64,000 nt of DNA from Heliocidaris erythrogramma (Eukaryota; Echinodermata; Echinoidea; Camarodonta; Echinometridae), in contig CM046873.1 in the NCBI GenBank assembly GCA_025617745.1, positions 30,083,410 through 30,147,409 on the forward strand, written 5' to 3'. The notes beneath the pieces were generated by a model. That model was not told where the DNA came from and did not search any database. It saw nothing but the letters and a program-made list of their open reading frames with translations. The translations under genes were made by a program, and so were the position numbers. Shown in pieces: positions 24,052-36,200 of the stretch (position 1 is its first letter; each line of letters starts with the position of its first letter).

Positions 24052-24763
24052 TTAAAGGGAAATTAACCTCAGCGTATGAATTAGCTTATTTTGAATGGTG
24101 TAGTATATGCCTCTTATTTGATACATGCAATTTCATGTAAAAACACAGGATATAGATATAAATCACTATTTTCCAGCCAAGTTATCGTCTGCTAGCAATA
24201 ATAAGGGGGCTGCCATTACTTTATGTGTACACGAACATATTTTTCATCCCAAGTAAAATTTCCTTCATCGTTAACTTGTAATTGATTTTTAGAGGACAAA
24301 TATATATTAGATAAAGTCACATATTCTGAAATGTAAGTTTAGTTTTATATATTTTTTAAAAGGTCTTAATTTGTTCATAAAAAATATACTTCATAAAAAA
24401 TATACGTCAAGGACGGAGAATTGACGTCAAGGACGGAGACAATCGTAACAATACCAAAACAAAGCGAGGAATCTGCTTTACAGGATGGCTATTAGAACTC
24501 ATGGGTCGTCAATTATCTAGGCCCATGGCCAATAACAATCGTAATACAATCAGAACAAAGCGACGTATCTGTTGTAAAGGTAGGCTATTATCAATGCATA
24601 TGGTACCTAATGATCCGTGTCATGCACAAAATGGCAGCCTCCATGGAAAGACGTAGCAGACAATAGGTGCATCTAGAATATCACGTGGGGTTAATTGTCA
24701 GGCTGAGGTCTTTAAGAACGAGGAAGAGCAATGAATCAATACAATTTAAGGCTCGGGTCTACG

Positions 24764-25122
24764 CACTATGAACACGGTGACAAAGAGAGCGGACAAAATA
24801 TACAGCTCCTCACTGTACCCTCCACAATAGACCTGTTTACTAAGTGATTCAAATTTAAGGATGCTTCTTTCCTGGGGACCTAGTAACGAGGTATTCCATT
24901 AACCTGTTATTAATGAATGAACTACAATACTTGGAATCCAGTTTGCATACATTACTTGCTGCTATGTCTGACAAGCCTCTGGCAAGCTTTCAGGTTGTCA
25001 AGAACAACCTTTGTTTCAAAAGTATGCATAAAATTTGAACACTTAGTAAACAGGTCTATTGTGGAAGGTACAACGAGGAGCTGTATATTTTGTCCGCTTC
25101 TTTGTTTGCCATGTTCATAGTG
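24764..25122. mobile_element. MITE with 95-bp inverted arms
   Basis: The arms 24764-24860 and 25034-25122 pair, for example GCGGACAAAATATACAGCTC and CACAATAGACCTGTTTACTA with their complements. The loop is about 170 bp. No coding capacity. Confidence 0.8.
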
Positions 25123-25234
25123 ACGGGGCGGATATCCCTTGAACAATTATCAATTTTCTATTCTGTAAAATACATCTAGAATATGTCGGGTTGCCCTCTT
25201 TTTTGAGAATTTGTAGAGTCTCTGTACTCTACAT

Positions 25235-25274
25235 GATACTACACATGATCTTAGCCAAAAGGCCGAGAAGCGAT
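25235..25274 (-). pseudogene. U2 snRNA 5'-end fragment
   Basis: Read on the - strand from 25274, the sequence ATCGCTTCTCGGCCTTTTGG continues through GCTAAGATCATGTGTAGTATC. This is the conserved first 40 nt of U2 snRNA, including the GUAGUA branch-site pairing element. After that it diverges at once: the Sm-site region and later stems are absent. A perfect 8-bp stem (TGTAGAGT and ACTCTACA) follows directly. It is probably a truncated retro-copy or a chimeric small RNA rather than a working U2 gene. Confidence 0.85.
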
Positions 25275-25740
25275 AACTGCAATCAAATTTAGCGAAAATA
25301 AAGCCAGAACCAAAAATCAATCAGACAAAGTAGTTATTAATAATTAGACTCTGAGTCATTTAAAGATCAATTTTGTATGATATTTTTAAGACGGTAAAAG
25401 CTAGAGAAAAATAAATGCTACATTCCAGAGGGGGGAAATATTCGATATAACACATGAGATGACTTTCTATCACAGGTAGATAATATAAGTTTTAACAACG
25501 ATACACCCAGTAGTAACTACAAGAGCACAGTATACTATACATAAGCATGAACCTGCAAAACAAAGCCTGTCCGGATCCGGATGTGAGGTGTGCTGTGAAT
25601 CTTTCGTGAATGCGTGATGTCATAGATGGTAATTCATATAGAGGCAATAATTGCTAAAGAACTAGGGAGGTGGAGAGAGAGAAAAAAGGTGGAATATTGA
25701 GAGTACTTCAACAATAGGAGGGAACACATATTTGATTTGA

Positions 25741-25873
25741 TTTGATATTATTTATTGGTTTATATATCAGCATCTCCATAAACATACTTTTGTGATCTGA
25801 TTAATTTTTCAATACAGTATACACATAGAAATGTAGGGTATGTATTTACACACATCAGTTAAATACAGGAGGC
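25741..25873 (-). repeat. LINE 3' tail
   Basis: GATTTGATTTGAT followed by ATTATTTATTGGTTTATATA resembles the end of a - strand CR1-like LINE with an (AAATC)n tail, as at 42469 and 59316. Only the end is present. Confidence 0.5.
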
Positions 25874-26101
25874 TCGGGTCCGCTCGCTATTCATAGAAAA
25901 CCGCTATTCATTTAACACGCGTTATGAGTAGTGGTCCTTATGAATGGAAGTCTTTATGAATAGCGAGGTAATTTGTCTATGGTTTGCTCGTTATTTAAAA
26001 GGACCGCTATTCATACATAACCGCTATTCATTTAGTCACGCGTTATTGATAGCGGTCCTTATGAATAAGTGGTCATTATGAATAGCGGTCCTAATGACTA
26101 G
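25874..26101. repeat. 220-bp repeat, copy 1
   Basis: It is built from inverted and direct blocks such as GACCGCTATTCAT, GTCACGCGTTAT and GGTCCTTATGAAT. A second copy in the same orientation lies at 28815-29035, at perhaps 85-90 percent identity by eye. Probably a MITE with many subterminal sites, or one of two ends of a larger element. Confidence 0.75.
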
Positions 26102-26339
26102 CGTAAGGAAAACTGCGAAATAAAACGAAAATGATGACTCGCAGAGAAAGGTAGGGAAAGGCGGAAAGAGTGTTGTTTGCTAACTAAAATTATAATTACA
26201 CCTGTTGATACAATAAGAGTCAGGTTCAAAGTTACAGACACCAGGTTATGGACGATATTGGCTGAATAATAAAAAAAAATTGAGACACGAGCCATCAATA
26301 CGTACACATCAGCTTTCTTAAAAGAATATATGTTGGCTT

Positions 26340-27400
26340 CAGATTACGAATATCAGCAGGGAGAGAGTCTCATACATCTGGCCAGTGTGTCTAGTGTATT
26401 AAGTATTTTGATATACTTTTCGTACTTTAGGGAATTTGTCAGTAGCCTATGCCTCCAAATATCAAGATTTTTTTGTTTTACCTCTTCAGAGGTCATTTAT
26501 TCGATGCAATCAACAATACATTATTAAAATACATATAAATATACATTCACTTCTCAACGAAAAATCTCCAAAGGAAGAAAGAAAAATAACAGTCGGTTAT
26601 AATCACGGAATAAATTGTTGAATAGCATTTGATATATCATCTGAAATGTTATCAAAATGTAATTCGTTTTAAAAAGCATGCCATATTGTGAAACTATTAT
26701 AAGTTTTCCCCTGAAAGTAGTTCAACATATACATCTTTATATATCGCATATTGTGCGTATGTAATGACTATATTTATATCTTTAGCATTTAAAAATTTAG
26801 AATCTAAACCGACAATCAAGTGTTTTTCATTCAATATAAGTGTTTGTTTGAAGTCATAACGAATAAATGCAGCAATACGTTTCCAGAATAATATTACCTT
26901 GGGGTATATTCTAACAAAACATGAACAAAAGGTTCAGTTCTTTTGCAAAAGTACATCGATTTTCATTTACAATTTTCCATTTCCATAAATTATATGTGAA
27001 AGGTAAGATACGATGAAGTGCTTTAAAATTGAATTGCTTTACTTAATTGTTTTTCATTCTTTTAAATTTAAATTTTAATATGTGTTTCCAATCAAAATCG
27101 ATAGAAATGTTAAAATGTTCTTCCTAGTGTCTTTATACAGTTGGGTCACTTTTCTTGAACTCACACAGTAAACTATAAAAATGTTTTGATTTCACTGTTG
27201 ACAATCTAATGGCATCCCCTGGTTTGATTTCATGAAACTCATTATCATAATTATGCATAGAACCTATATTAAATATCAAGATATTTGAAGCAAACTCGAA
27301 CTTTTTAGTGAAGTATCAGCGACATATGATTTTTCATGGTGGCGAAAGTGACAGAATGCATGGTGTAACCCTGAAAACTTTACCTACAGCTCAAAACTCC
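26340..27400 (-). pseudogene. Probable Tx1/L1-like LINE remnant
   Basis: On the - strand near 27060-26920 the reading gives FKALHRILPFTYNLWKWKI, then NENRCTFCKRTEPFVHVLLE. This Trp then Cys-x-x-Cys then His spacing is like the C-terminal region of Tx1/L1-type LINEs. The frames are broken and no reverse transcriptase core is seen. The limits are rough. Confidence 0.45.
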
Positions 27401-27649
27401 AACCATTTCTTTGTTGTGCATGTTCGTGTTCACGTATTGTACTCATCTGGGAAAACATGCTGAAGCCCTGGAGCAGTAAGACAAAAAAAAATCATCTTAC
27501 TCAATACCAGGAGAAAATCATAACTATAGATAAATCATATTTCAATAATTAATTTGTTTGGCAGCGCTTTGTACATTGATTTCTCTGATATAAGCATATT
27601 TTTTACTGCGAGGTTGATTGGATGTAATTTTCTGAGGTTTGGGGAAATA

Positions 27650-28075
27650 TTTGCGGGAAGGGCCTGATGGCGCTGCTGTTATATTTTGCTTTAAGTTTAT
27701 AAACCTTAACTATAATGGGTTTGATAGAAAAATTATGAGGTTAAGATTCAGATTGATCATCTGGATCTGAATCTCATAAATTATCATTTATCATCTTTTT
27801 TTTTATCCCAACCTTCCAACCTTTAAAGTTTGCTTACTTTGTATCTTGTAAATATGTTTAACAGTATTATTATTATATTTTTATTTTTTTACCTTAGTTC
27901 TTTATAGATGTTTTTCTTTGATGCTCTAATGTTGTTTGTATATTTTATCATATTCATGTGTAATTTTTTAAAATATGTTTTTACTTCTTACAGGGCCCCT
28001 TGGAAGATCAATAGTCCTTATTGAAGGGGCCACCCTGTATAAAGGAGATTTGACGAAATAAATAGATAAACACAT
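27650..28075 (+). repeat. LINE 3' end with AAATA tail
   Basis: GCCCCTTGGAAGATCAATAG and GGGGCCACCCTGTATAAAGG followed by GAAATAAATAGATAAA are typical of the 3' UTR and tail of CR1-group LINEs in marine invertebrates. No coding part is preserved. Confidence 0.55.
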
Positions 28076-28199
28076 TTTTAAACGATATATATTTATTTCC
28101 TTGATATGCTGTGAATATAAAATAAATGTTAAATTTACATACATGGAGGAGGAAGGCGAGATTCCCTCTTATAAGGGGTTCACCATAACGATACGTAGA

Positions 28200-28262
28200 T
28201 GCATACACACACCCACACCCATCCTAATGCACACCCACTCACACACACACACACACACACCC
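28200..28262 (+). repeat. CA microsatellite
   Basis: A CA-rich run with a pure (CA)n stretch near 28241-28260. No other feature. Confidence 0.85.
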
Positions 28263-28814
28263 ATATACTTTACATTATTATACATTAAATACGTAGATAT
28301 GTACAGGAAAAGAGTATTTTAAAAAAGGAGGAAAATATATGTAGTATGTCCTATGGAATGTACAGTTCAAAAATTACTTTCTTTTCTTTTATTGTTTTCT
28401 TTTATACAATACGAGTAATAAAAATACTAGCGAAGGGCGCGTTATTCAAATTGTTCCAGACACTTCCAACCATTTGGGACCATTCAAACGGATATATTAA
28501 TTCAACGAAACATTTCAAAATTGGATTGATTTCAATCAAAGATATCTCCAAATTGTTTGAGGAGACATGTGTACATATACCCTTCTACTTGAAAACTTAC
28601 TGTTGATACGTGACATTATCTTCGAATCAAAAGAGTCTCAAATCATGAAATAATAGCGAGTGGTTACTTTAAAAAACACCTAGTCATTTTTTTTGACCAG
28701 ATCACCTGGTCACATTTTCTTAATCAGATTCTATTCATTCTTACTAGGATTCTGTTAATTTTGACTAGGATTCTGTTCACTTCAAACCCCAAGCGGATAG
28801 TTTTGACTAGAATA

Positions 28815-29035
28815 GTGCAGGTGTCCATGGGTTATGAATAGCGGTCCTTATAAATAGTTATGAATAGTGGTCCTTATGAATGGAGGTCCTTATGAATAGC
28901 GAGGTAATTTGTGTATGGTTCGCTTGCTATTTAGAATGACCGCTATTCATACAAAACTGCTATTCATTTAGTCACGCGTTATGGATAGCGGTCCTTATGA
29001 ATAAGTGGTCCTTTTGAATAGCGATCCTTATGACT
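28815..29035. repeat. 220-bp repeat, copy 2
   Basis: Direct copy of 25874-26101 with the same block order, including TAGCGAGGTAATTTGT and TAGTCACGCGTTAT. The two copies bound 2.7 kb of AT-rich DNA that includes LINE pieces. Confidence 0.75.
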
Positions 29036-29689
29036 AGAGAGGGTTACCCCCATACCCAACTGAGCGATTTTTGGAGGGCTGGCGAGGAGGGAAACGATAC
29101 GAATCTCCCTCCAAGCATTTCCCCAAAGTTGACAGCCGTGCATTTGTGTGCACCCCTTCTACAAAATCCTGGCTACGCCACTGGCTTTCTTTGGTTGGTC
29201 CACGTAGAAGAAGAGCGTGATCTTACGCTTGGTGGAATCTATTTGTTACAATGAGGTTTAAGGGAGGGAACACCGTCCTGTAGACCTGTGATTGGCCCAC
29301 TGAGGATATGTATGGGCGTGGAAATAACGAGCCACGCGATCACGTAAGATAAATTGGAAAAACTATCGTCTGCAGAATCACTTTTTGGCGGTACATCTTG
29401 GTCTACTAGCTAGGTCAACTAGACGGACTGCTTCTTTCCTGTCGTGCCATTCTTTTTTACCCCCCCTTTTTTTTTGGTTGTTGTTAGAAGAATCATCTTC
29501 CACGGATTATCGCTTCCACGGGTTTTCTCAATAGTGTGGTAAGTAAAGGGGGGGGGGGGGTACTCGTGTTTTCGCAGGTTCGTAATTCCGAAAATCAAAG
29601 AGGGTTTCGTAATTCTTCTAAAATCAACGTCATATCAGTGTGGACCTCCCTTTTAAAGATACAGTTGATTTCTAAGCCCCGTCTTATAA

Positions 29690-31275
29690 AGGGCTAGATT
29701 TGTCATTTGACACTATAGATCATGAATTTCTTTAAAACAAACTTTCCCATATTGTTTTTGATTGGTTTGGAAATGATATATACGAAAGTCAACACTATGT
29801 CTGTATTGATAATTTGCACGTCACAATTAAGACACATTAATTGTGGTGTCTCACAGGGTTCTACCCTAGGCCCTTAACTTTTTATTTTGTATAAAATTGA
29901 CTTTCATAGATAATCAAATATATTGACATTTATCACGTATGCAGATGACACTAATCTGTTCTTTTCACATAAAAGCCTAAAGACTCTAAGTAATGTGATT
30001 AATTCTGCACGTGATTCAGTTGCAATACAGATTAAGGATTACACCTTAAATCTAGAAAAATATAAATTACATGTTATTTACTAATACTTTTAACGAACTA
30101 CCTCATCGAATTTTAATAGATAATTTCAAAATACAAAAATTTATCAGAACAAAATTTCTAGATACTATAATAGATAATAAACGTTCGTGGAAGCATCACA
30201 TTGACAATGTATGTAAACTGATATCGAGAAACATTGGTGTGATTTAAACAAATAAATGTTTTTTTTTCGTCAAACATTCTTTTATCACTATAATTCACAC
30301 CAGTTTTTCCATATCCAATTATGGAATTGTGAATTGCCCACTGTCTTTAATTTACAGTAAATCATAAAAGGTACAGCATAATCCCACTAGGCAAATGTAT
30401 CTGTATCACTTGTCAAGAACTCGATCCTTATTAACAGAAGAATACTTTTATATTTACTTAATTTATTTAATTTTGGAATTCCCTTCCTTTAGATATACGA
30501 GACAGTAAAAAGTAGATTTTTTTTTTGAAATCGTTATTTGTTTTTTTTATGGAAATTGAACCCTCATTGATGTCAGTATTTCAAGATTTTCTTAAAGCAG
30601 AGACTGGCATCTCCCTTTAGCAGTTATAAAAAATACTATTTAAAAAAAATATATACTATTTTGTTTACTTGTTAAAATCTAGAAATTAGATAAAACCTTC
30701 CAGATCCCGCTCGACCTGTCAAACTGTCCTTTTTGTTCTATCTTATGTAAAATTTAAGTTTTTACTATTTCCAGATTGTTGTTTTTACAATTTCTTTCAT
30801 GCTTTCTCTTTTAAACAAGTGTGGTTTGTTATGTTTCTTTGTTGTTAATGATTTGTTTGTTTTCCTTGGTCATGCATCTGTCTTCTTTTTCTCTGTCTTT
30901 TATTTGCCCCTTTTCTTCTCTTTCCCCTTTTCATTCTTCTTTCTTTTCCCCCTTTTTGACATATCCTACATGAGTGTCCAATATAATTTGTATGTATTGC
31001 CTGAATTATAATTTACCTGTTGCCAGGGATCAGAGCTTCTACAAGCACTGCTTCTTTGCCTGCCTGTGCTTTCATTCTCATTTTCATATAATTACTATAA
31101 TCTATAGTCTTCACTGTTTTTTATTATTTTGTCTTACGACTCAAACATTACTGCTGTTTATATTGCTGATAATTACTGAAATTGTGTTTGCACTTAGTTT
31201 CGTTGTCAAACATTTTTAAATTGTTAATTACACAATTGTTACTTTGAAAAATGAAAATGAAATGAAATAAAATCT
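29690..31275 (+). pseudogene. CR1-like LINE, decayed reverse transcriptase and 3' end
   Basis: Across shifting frames it reads DTIDHEFL, NCGVSQGSTLGP (the GVPQG motif), FITYADDTNLFFSH (the ADD catalytic motif), and then IIDNKRSWKHHIDNVCKLIS. These are reverse transcriptase motifs in the correct order. Several stops and frameshifts are present. The 3' UTR runs to an AAATGAAATAAAA-like tail near 31270. The element lies between two copies of the GGAATTACGAACC short repeat. Confidence 0.75.
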
Positions 31276-31289
31276 GAAAATCTAAAAAT

Positions 31290-31545
31290 TCGCAATTCTG
31301 GAAAGTTATGTAGTGCTCCAATGCATTTTCGGAATTACGAACCTTCTGAATTATGAATCTTTTTTTTTTTTTTCATTTTTCGGAATTATGGACCGTATGT
31401 CATTTCCAGAATTATGAACCCTATTTAATTTTCGGTATTACGAACCTTCGGATTAATGCATCAAATATTCCGAATTATGAACCCTATTTTATTTTCGGAA
31501 TTATTAATCTTCGGGGGAAAAAAACCTTCGGAAAATCGAGTATCT
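31290..31545. repeat. Dispersed short tandem repeat (TTTTCGGAATTACGAACCTT type)
   Basis: Units of about 30-36 bp built on CGGAATTATGAACC and ATTTTCGGAAT recur five to seven times. The same unit is found at 29571-29630, 33535-33650 and 44090-44390 (both orientations). No coding potential. Confidence 0.75.
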
Positions 31546-32054
31546 CCCAAGTGGTCGACCTAATAAGCTGTCTTTCCACCAATTCATGACTGGCCCCTCT
31601 GATCTTGTTACTTTCATTACTTTACTTTTATTAATAATTTATCTTCATTCCGAAGTCTTCGGCCATTATTGAGTTCATTAGCCTTTGAAGTCCTTCTTCA
31701 CTTTAGGGTCATATAAGACTTGTATGCATGATGTATGCAGGTTGTTTACTCTATATAGCTAAGTGGTATACTTGTAAAACATTTTACACTGAATGCTGAA
31801 AATTAGAAGAAAATAAAACGGTAAAAAAGAAGGGATTATACAACATCCCTGATAAACCACCCACTCCCCTTTACATTCCAAAAAAGTGTCCCCTTTCATA
31901 TTTCTGACTCAAATGCACATAAAATAATGATTTAAAATGGAAAGAAAAAAAATATTTTTAACAATATTTTCATTATGATGACCTGTCTTGTTAGTCACTT
32001 TTGCTTGTAACAGTTTTTATTTTTGTAAATAAATGAGCACCAAAAAAGTGGATA

Positions 32055-32069
32055 ATATATATATACATG

Positions 32070-32108
<39 letters not shown>

Positions 32109-32110
32109 TT
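32055..32110. repeat. AT microsatellite
   Basis: Alternating AT with GTATAT interruptions. The ORFs with Tyr-Ile runs here are artefacts. Confidence 0.9.
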
Positions 32111-32910
32111 AATTTTCATGTTTTGTTGTTTTTTCTCGGAATCATACCCACAATTGTTTACATACAAGTATATTGTTTGAATACGGTCGTTGACTGGCAT
32201 GACAGGGATGTCACATTTAATGGCCACTTTAACAACTATAAAATACCAAATGTTAGGCCTATTTTCTGTGGTGGATGTTTTCGATGATGAGTTGATCAGT
32301 GGATCGTATTTGCTTTGTAGCTGTAGATTTGCACCAGCCAAGGCTAATGGGAAAAAGACAGAATAATTCATTTGTAATTATGCAAGAAATAATTGCTAAA
32401 CTGTAAAAATATAACTGTAAAACTACAGGATTCTGGTTTACCAGAAATATATATTTAGTAAAATTTTATTGTAAATTTACATATTCTTATTGTAAATATA
32501 TGCTGATTTCCGGTATAAAAATCTGTGGAAAAACGGGCATTCCCGGCATCTCGACTGCAGGAAATTCCCGTGAAAAAAATAACTGTTTTTTTTAAGTGTA
32601 CCGTCAAGTCTGAATTATGGTCTACCACTCCTAGGGGCGGCCCTAGAACATTTTCAATGGGGGCAGGGGGGGGGGGGAGTTGTGACACCATACATATTAG
32701 AAAATGTGAATCCCCCCTCCCCTTCAATTTAATCCCAGGCAACCACTTTAAATAATAAGTACCTTTCTCAAGTGCCCCAAACTTTAACGATTTTTATACG
32801 GAACAACATTTTTTTTAGCATAATACATGTAGCATATTCTTACGCCTGTAGTACATATCTATTCTTATTTTTCTGACTCTATCTCATGTAGCATTCAGTG
32901 ATAAAGCAGA

Positions 32911-33289
32911 ATGTTCGGTGGAAACCTTGCTTTTCTCCTTATCATCTCAACACTGGTAATGATTCAAGATATCAAACGCTGTTCTGTTACGGCTGAACTT
33001 CCGATCCAGCATGGTGTCAACTTTCTCGGCATCGGCTACAACATCATAGAGGGCAACCCAGAAGGGGGCGATCTGAGTACCGGTGGTGTGGATCCCGGCC
33101 TCCTTCTCAGTCGACGGATCTTCGAATTCACTTTTGACCAAGGGGAGTTGACTTCTGACCAGCAAAATCGAATTCCCGACGGGGTGACTTTCGTACGCCG
33201 TAACAGCGCCTTTTCAACATCATCACTGTCAACGTTTTATGGTACCGAAAGTTACGCTTCTAAACTCTCCGCACAGGTTGACGTAGCTG
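32911..33289 (+). CDS. Apextrin-like exon 1: signal peptide and MACPF start
   Basis: The ATG at 32911 opens a hydrophobic leader (LAFLLIISTLVMI), with likely cleavage near residue 24-28. Then comes GIGYNIIEGNPEGGD, typical of the MACPF start in apextrin-like proteins. The donor is GCTG|gtaggt, leaving one base. Confidence 0.88.
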
Positions 33290-36200
33290 GTAGGTATCAT
33301 AGGAACTTGGGAGCCTGTTCGATATTTCAAATAATAGAAAATCATTTGTATTTGTATTTCCAAATGACCAGGTCGTCTGCAAATAAACAAACACAAAGCC
33401 TTTGAACCTTTCATATACAAAGAATGACAAAACGGAAGAAATGGAAAAAATGAACTTGAAAGGCCTCCCTGCATAAAACCTAGAATAATTGATGGCGACA
33501 AAGTTGACACCATTTTTGGAAAAGGGTTCATAGTTCCAAATGAACCCTTTTTCATTTTGGAAATTACGAACCCTATTCCATGATTCCATTTTCGGAATTA
33601 CGAACTATCGGAGTAACGAACCTTTGGAAATACGAACCTTCGGAAAAACGACGTGTAACTTTTTTAGGTTAACTATCTTACACATTGGCATTATCTGCAT
33701 ATGAAGCAGTGAAGATCTCCGACATGCATATTATATATTGGCTACCTTGATTCTATTATACTATGTCATCTTTGCCTCCTCCACAGCCATGTGGTAAGTT
33801 TTATGACACATACTCGTTTATCTTCCTGTAAAAGCAATAGCTTTCCGGAGCCTAACTCAAAGGAGAAGTCCGGTCAAAGAATTACTAGGTTTTGATAGAA
33901 GCAGAAAAATCAGACAAACATAATTTTTTAAGAGTTTGAGAAAAATCGGACAACTAATAAGAAAAAAACATATTACTATAAATTTTTAATTTGGTTCAAG
34001 TTATGAGGAAATCATATTCCTAGACAAAAATTGAAAGTTTGTATTATTTATGTCAAGAAATTAATTGGTGTGTTGTGAGGTAATGACGTCACAAACTCAT
34101 TCACGATGGCCAATGTATCTAGTGATTTTCATTGTTTTCCCTACTTTTCATGTAAATTAAAAACAAATCATAACTTTCTTAGTTGTCCGATTTCATCGAG
34201 CTTTTGTTTCATTTATTTATTTTCTTCTATTAAAACCATGTAATTCTTTGACCGGACTTCCCTTTAAAAGGATACTCAACCGCAGATTGTGGACGTTTTA
34301 ATGCCGCGAGAGGGCACCGTGATCGTTACCTGATCATGCCGTTGCCCCTCGGGGCGCAAACCTCGGAAGACTGGTCGCCGCACAAACATGTACGCTCCAC
34401 CTGAGCTCGAGCTCTCGTGCGACATTCGGTCGGCTTCGTGCAGTCGAAATGTAATCCCACTTAGTCCAACGAACGCGTTTGGCGCACAAACTTTGTGTAT
34501 GAGTGAATGGGGCTTACGCAATCCTGACTTTCCCCACGGCCGCCCGGTGGCGTATCCTTTTAAACCCGGCTCACACGAGGCGTCATTGCCGAAATAAGGA
34601 CTGTGTCGGTGACTTGTATAGCCTTTTGACAAGGCCTTGTGACTTGGCCATTTTCCTCGCCATGCTGTGCCTGAGATGAGACTAGCCGGCGACGAAAAGA
34701 ATCAACACGGCCGGGGTGAACGCGCGATCCAGCGACTTTAGTAGCGAGGCCTTTTGGAACCTGGGTTTCCATCGTCCGATATGAATTATTCACGAGTTGA
34801 CATTCGTATGCTAACACGCCTACACCGAGGATTATCGACCAATCACAACGGTCTCTGCGGGGCTTGCTTTCCATTCGGTCATGATTGATGTAGCCTTGCG
34901 CCGGGTGCAGTACGTGCCGAGCGAGCTAGTGCTCGAGATGAAGGCGAATTTCATACCAAATTTATGCTGACGTCATGCGAAGATACGTCCGCTGATTGGC
35001 TCCTACCAAAAAGGTAGCAGATCCTCGCTCGGAACAAAGGATAACATAAGAAATACAAGCCAGGTTCCAAAAGGCCATCGCGACACGTCGCTCGATAGCG
35101 CATTCACCGGGCTGGGCGGCTAGTCTTGTTATGCAGCCACTACTAGCTTACTTGCCAAGAAAAATAGCCAAGTCACGAGGGCCTTGTCAAAAGGCTATGA
35201 CTTGTACGGTGCTTTTGCGCCTTCATGAAGGAGTGACATCGTTAAAATGCGATTGCAAAATGGACAGGGCAAACAATACTTTCAATAACTGGCCGTGTGG
35301 AATAATTCCCTCCACGGGCATGACCATATTGCGTTTGATGCCAGGAATTTAAAAAACGAGAATCCTTGAATTGGCAACACATTGAGAGGTTCAAAATCAT
35401 TATTTTTTCATCAAAATTGGCAATTGTTTCAACTATTTGACAAAATATCTAACCATGTATATTGTTTTCAAAGACATTACACCTTATTAGAACCATGTAG
35501 ATCTAAAAGAAAAATATTATTGTTGCCATTTTGAAGAACAAAATGTGATTAATTTAGCCCTTAAATAATTCCTGTCCTGAAAGGGTAAAAGCTAAAGACA
35601 ACGTGTGTGTAATTGGGTTTTTACAGACGTGTATCAATCAGATATGATTATTTACGTCTGGGACCGACCTTTAACGTCACCATCCGAAAGACGTGACTCA
35701 ATCTCGAACCTGGGTCCGCTGAATCAGTTTATTACTTCCACTGGTAGCTGGATTACAGGCGCACGCCACAAAGCCCAGTGATTTCCCAGTGATTTTCACT
35801 GTATCTTCTTTCCTTTTTTTAGGTGGATACGAAGGTGCCACGGCAAGTGTCCAGTTTGCTGCAAGTGCCCGTAAGTTTGATGGTTTATTCTACCTGACTG
35901 CTGAGAAAGCATGTGCATGCTTGTTAATAGGCACCCAGAGGACCTACGGCTCTAAGTCCTCTGCGCGTGACTTGTTAATGAGGATTAATTCCTTACCAAA
36001 GGGCACCAGCGCATCCACTTGGTTTCGAACGCTGGTCGTCTCAGTTATGAGACTACTGCTGTACCACTGAGCCATCGCGCCTCTAATTCCACTAAAAGTC
36101 GTAGAAATTCGTATCAGTTGTGTTCAATATTTTGTTATTTGAATTGTTGGCCTGTTGCAGACTTTGAATATCGAACTTGGAGAAAGAAAGAGTTTGTTTA

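Noticed and set aside
32947-33589. - strand ORFs opposite apextrin-like exon 1
   Set aside because: Shadows of the + strand exon and of the short tandem repeat at 33535-33650.
35743-35780. Alu-like sequence suggesting human contamination
   Set aside because: The similarity is limited to about 35 bp with mismatches and a gap; flanks are not Alu. A 7SL-like head is a simpler explanation.
36018-36084. Functional tRNA gene
   Set aside because: A and B boxes are present but acceptor-stem pairing is not, and the body continues as a SINE.
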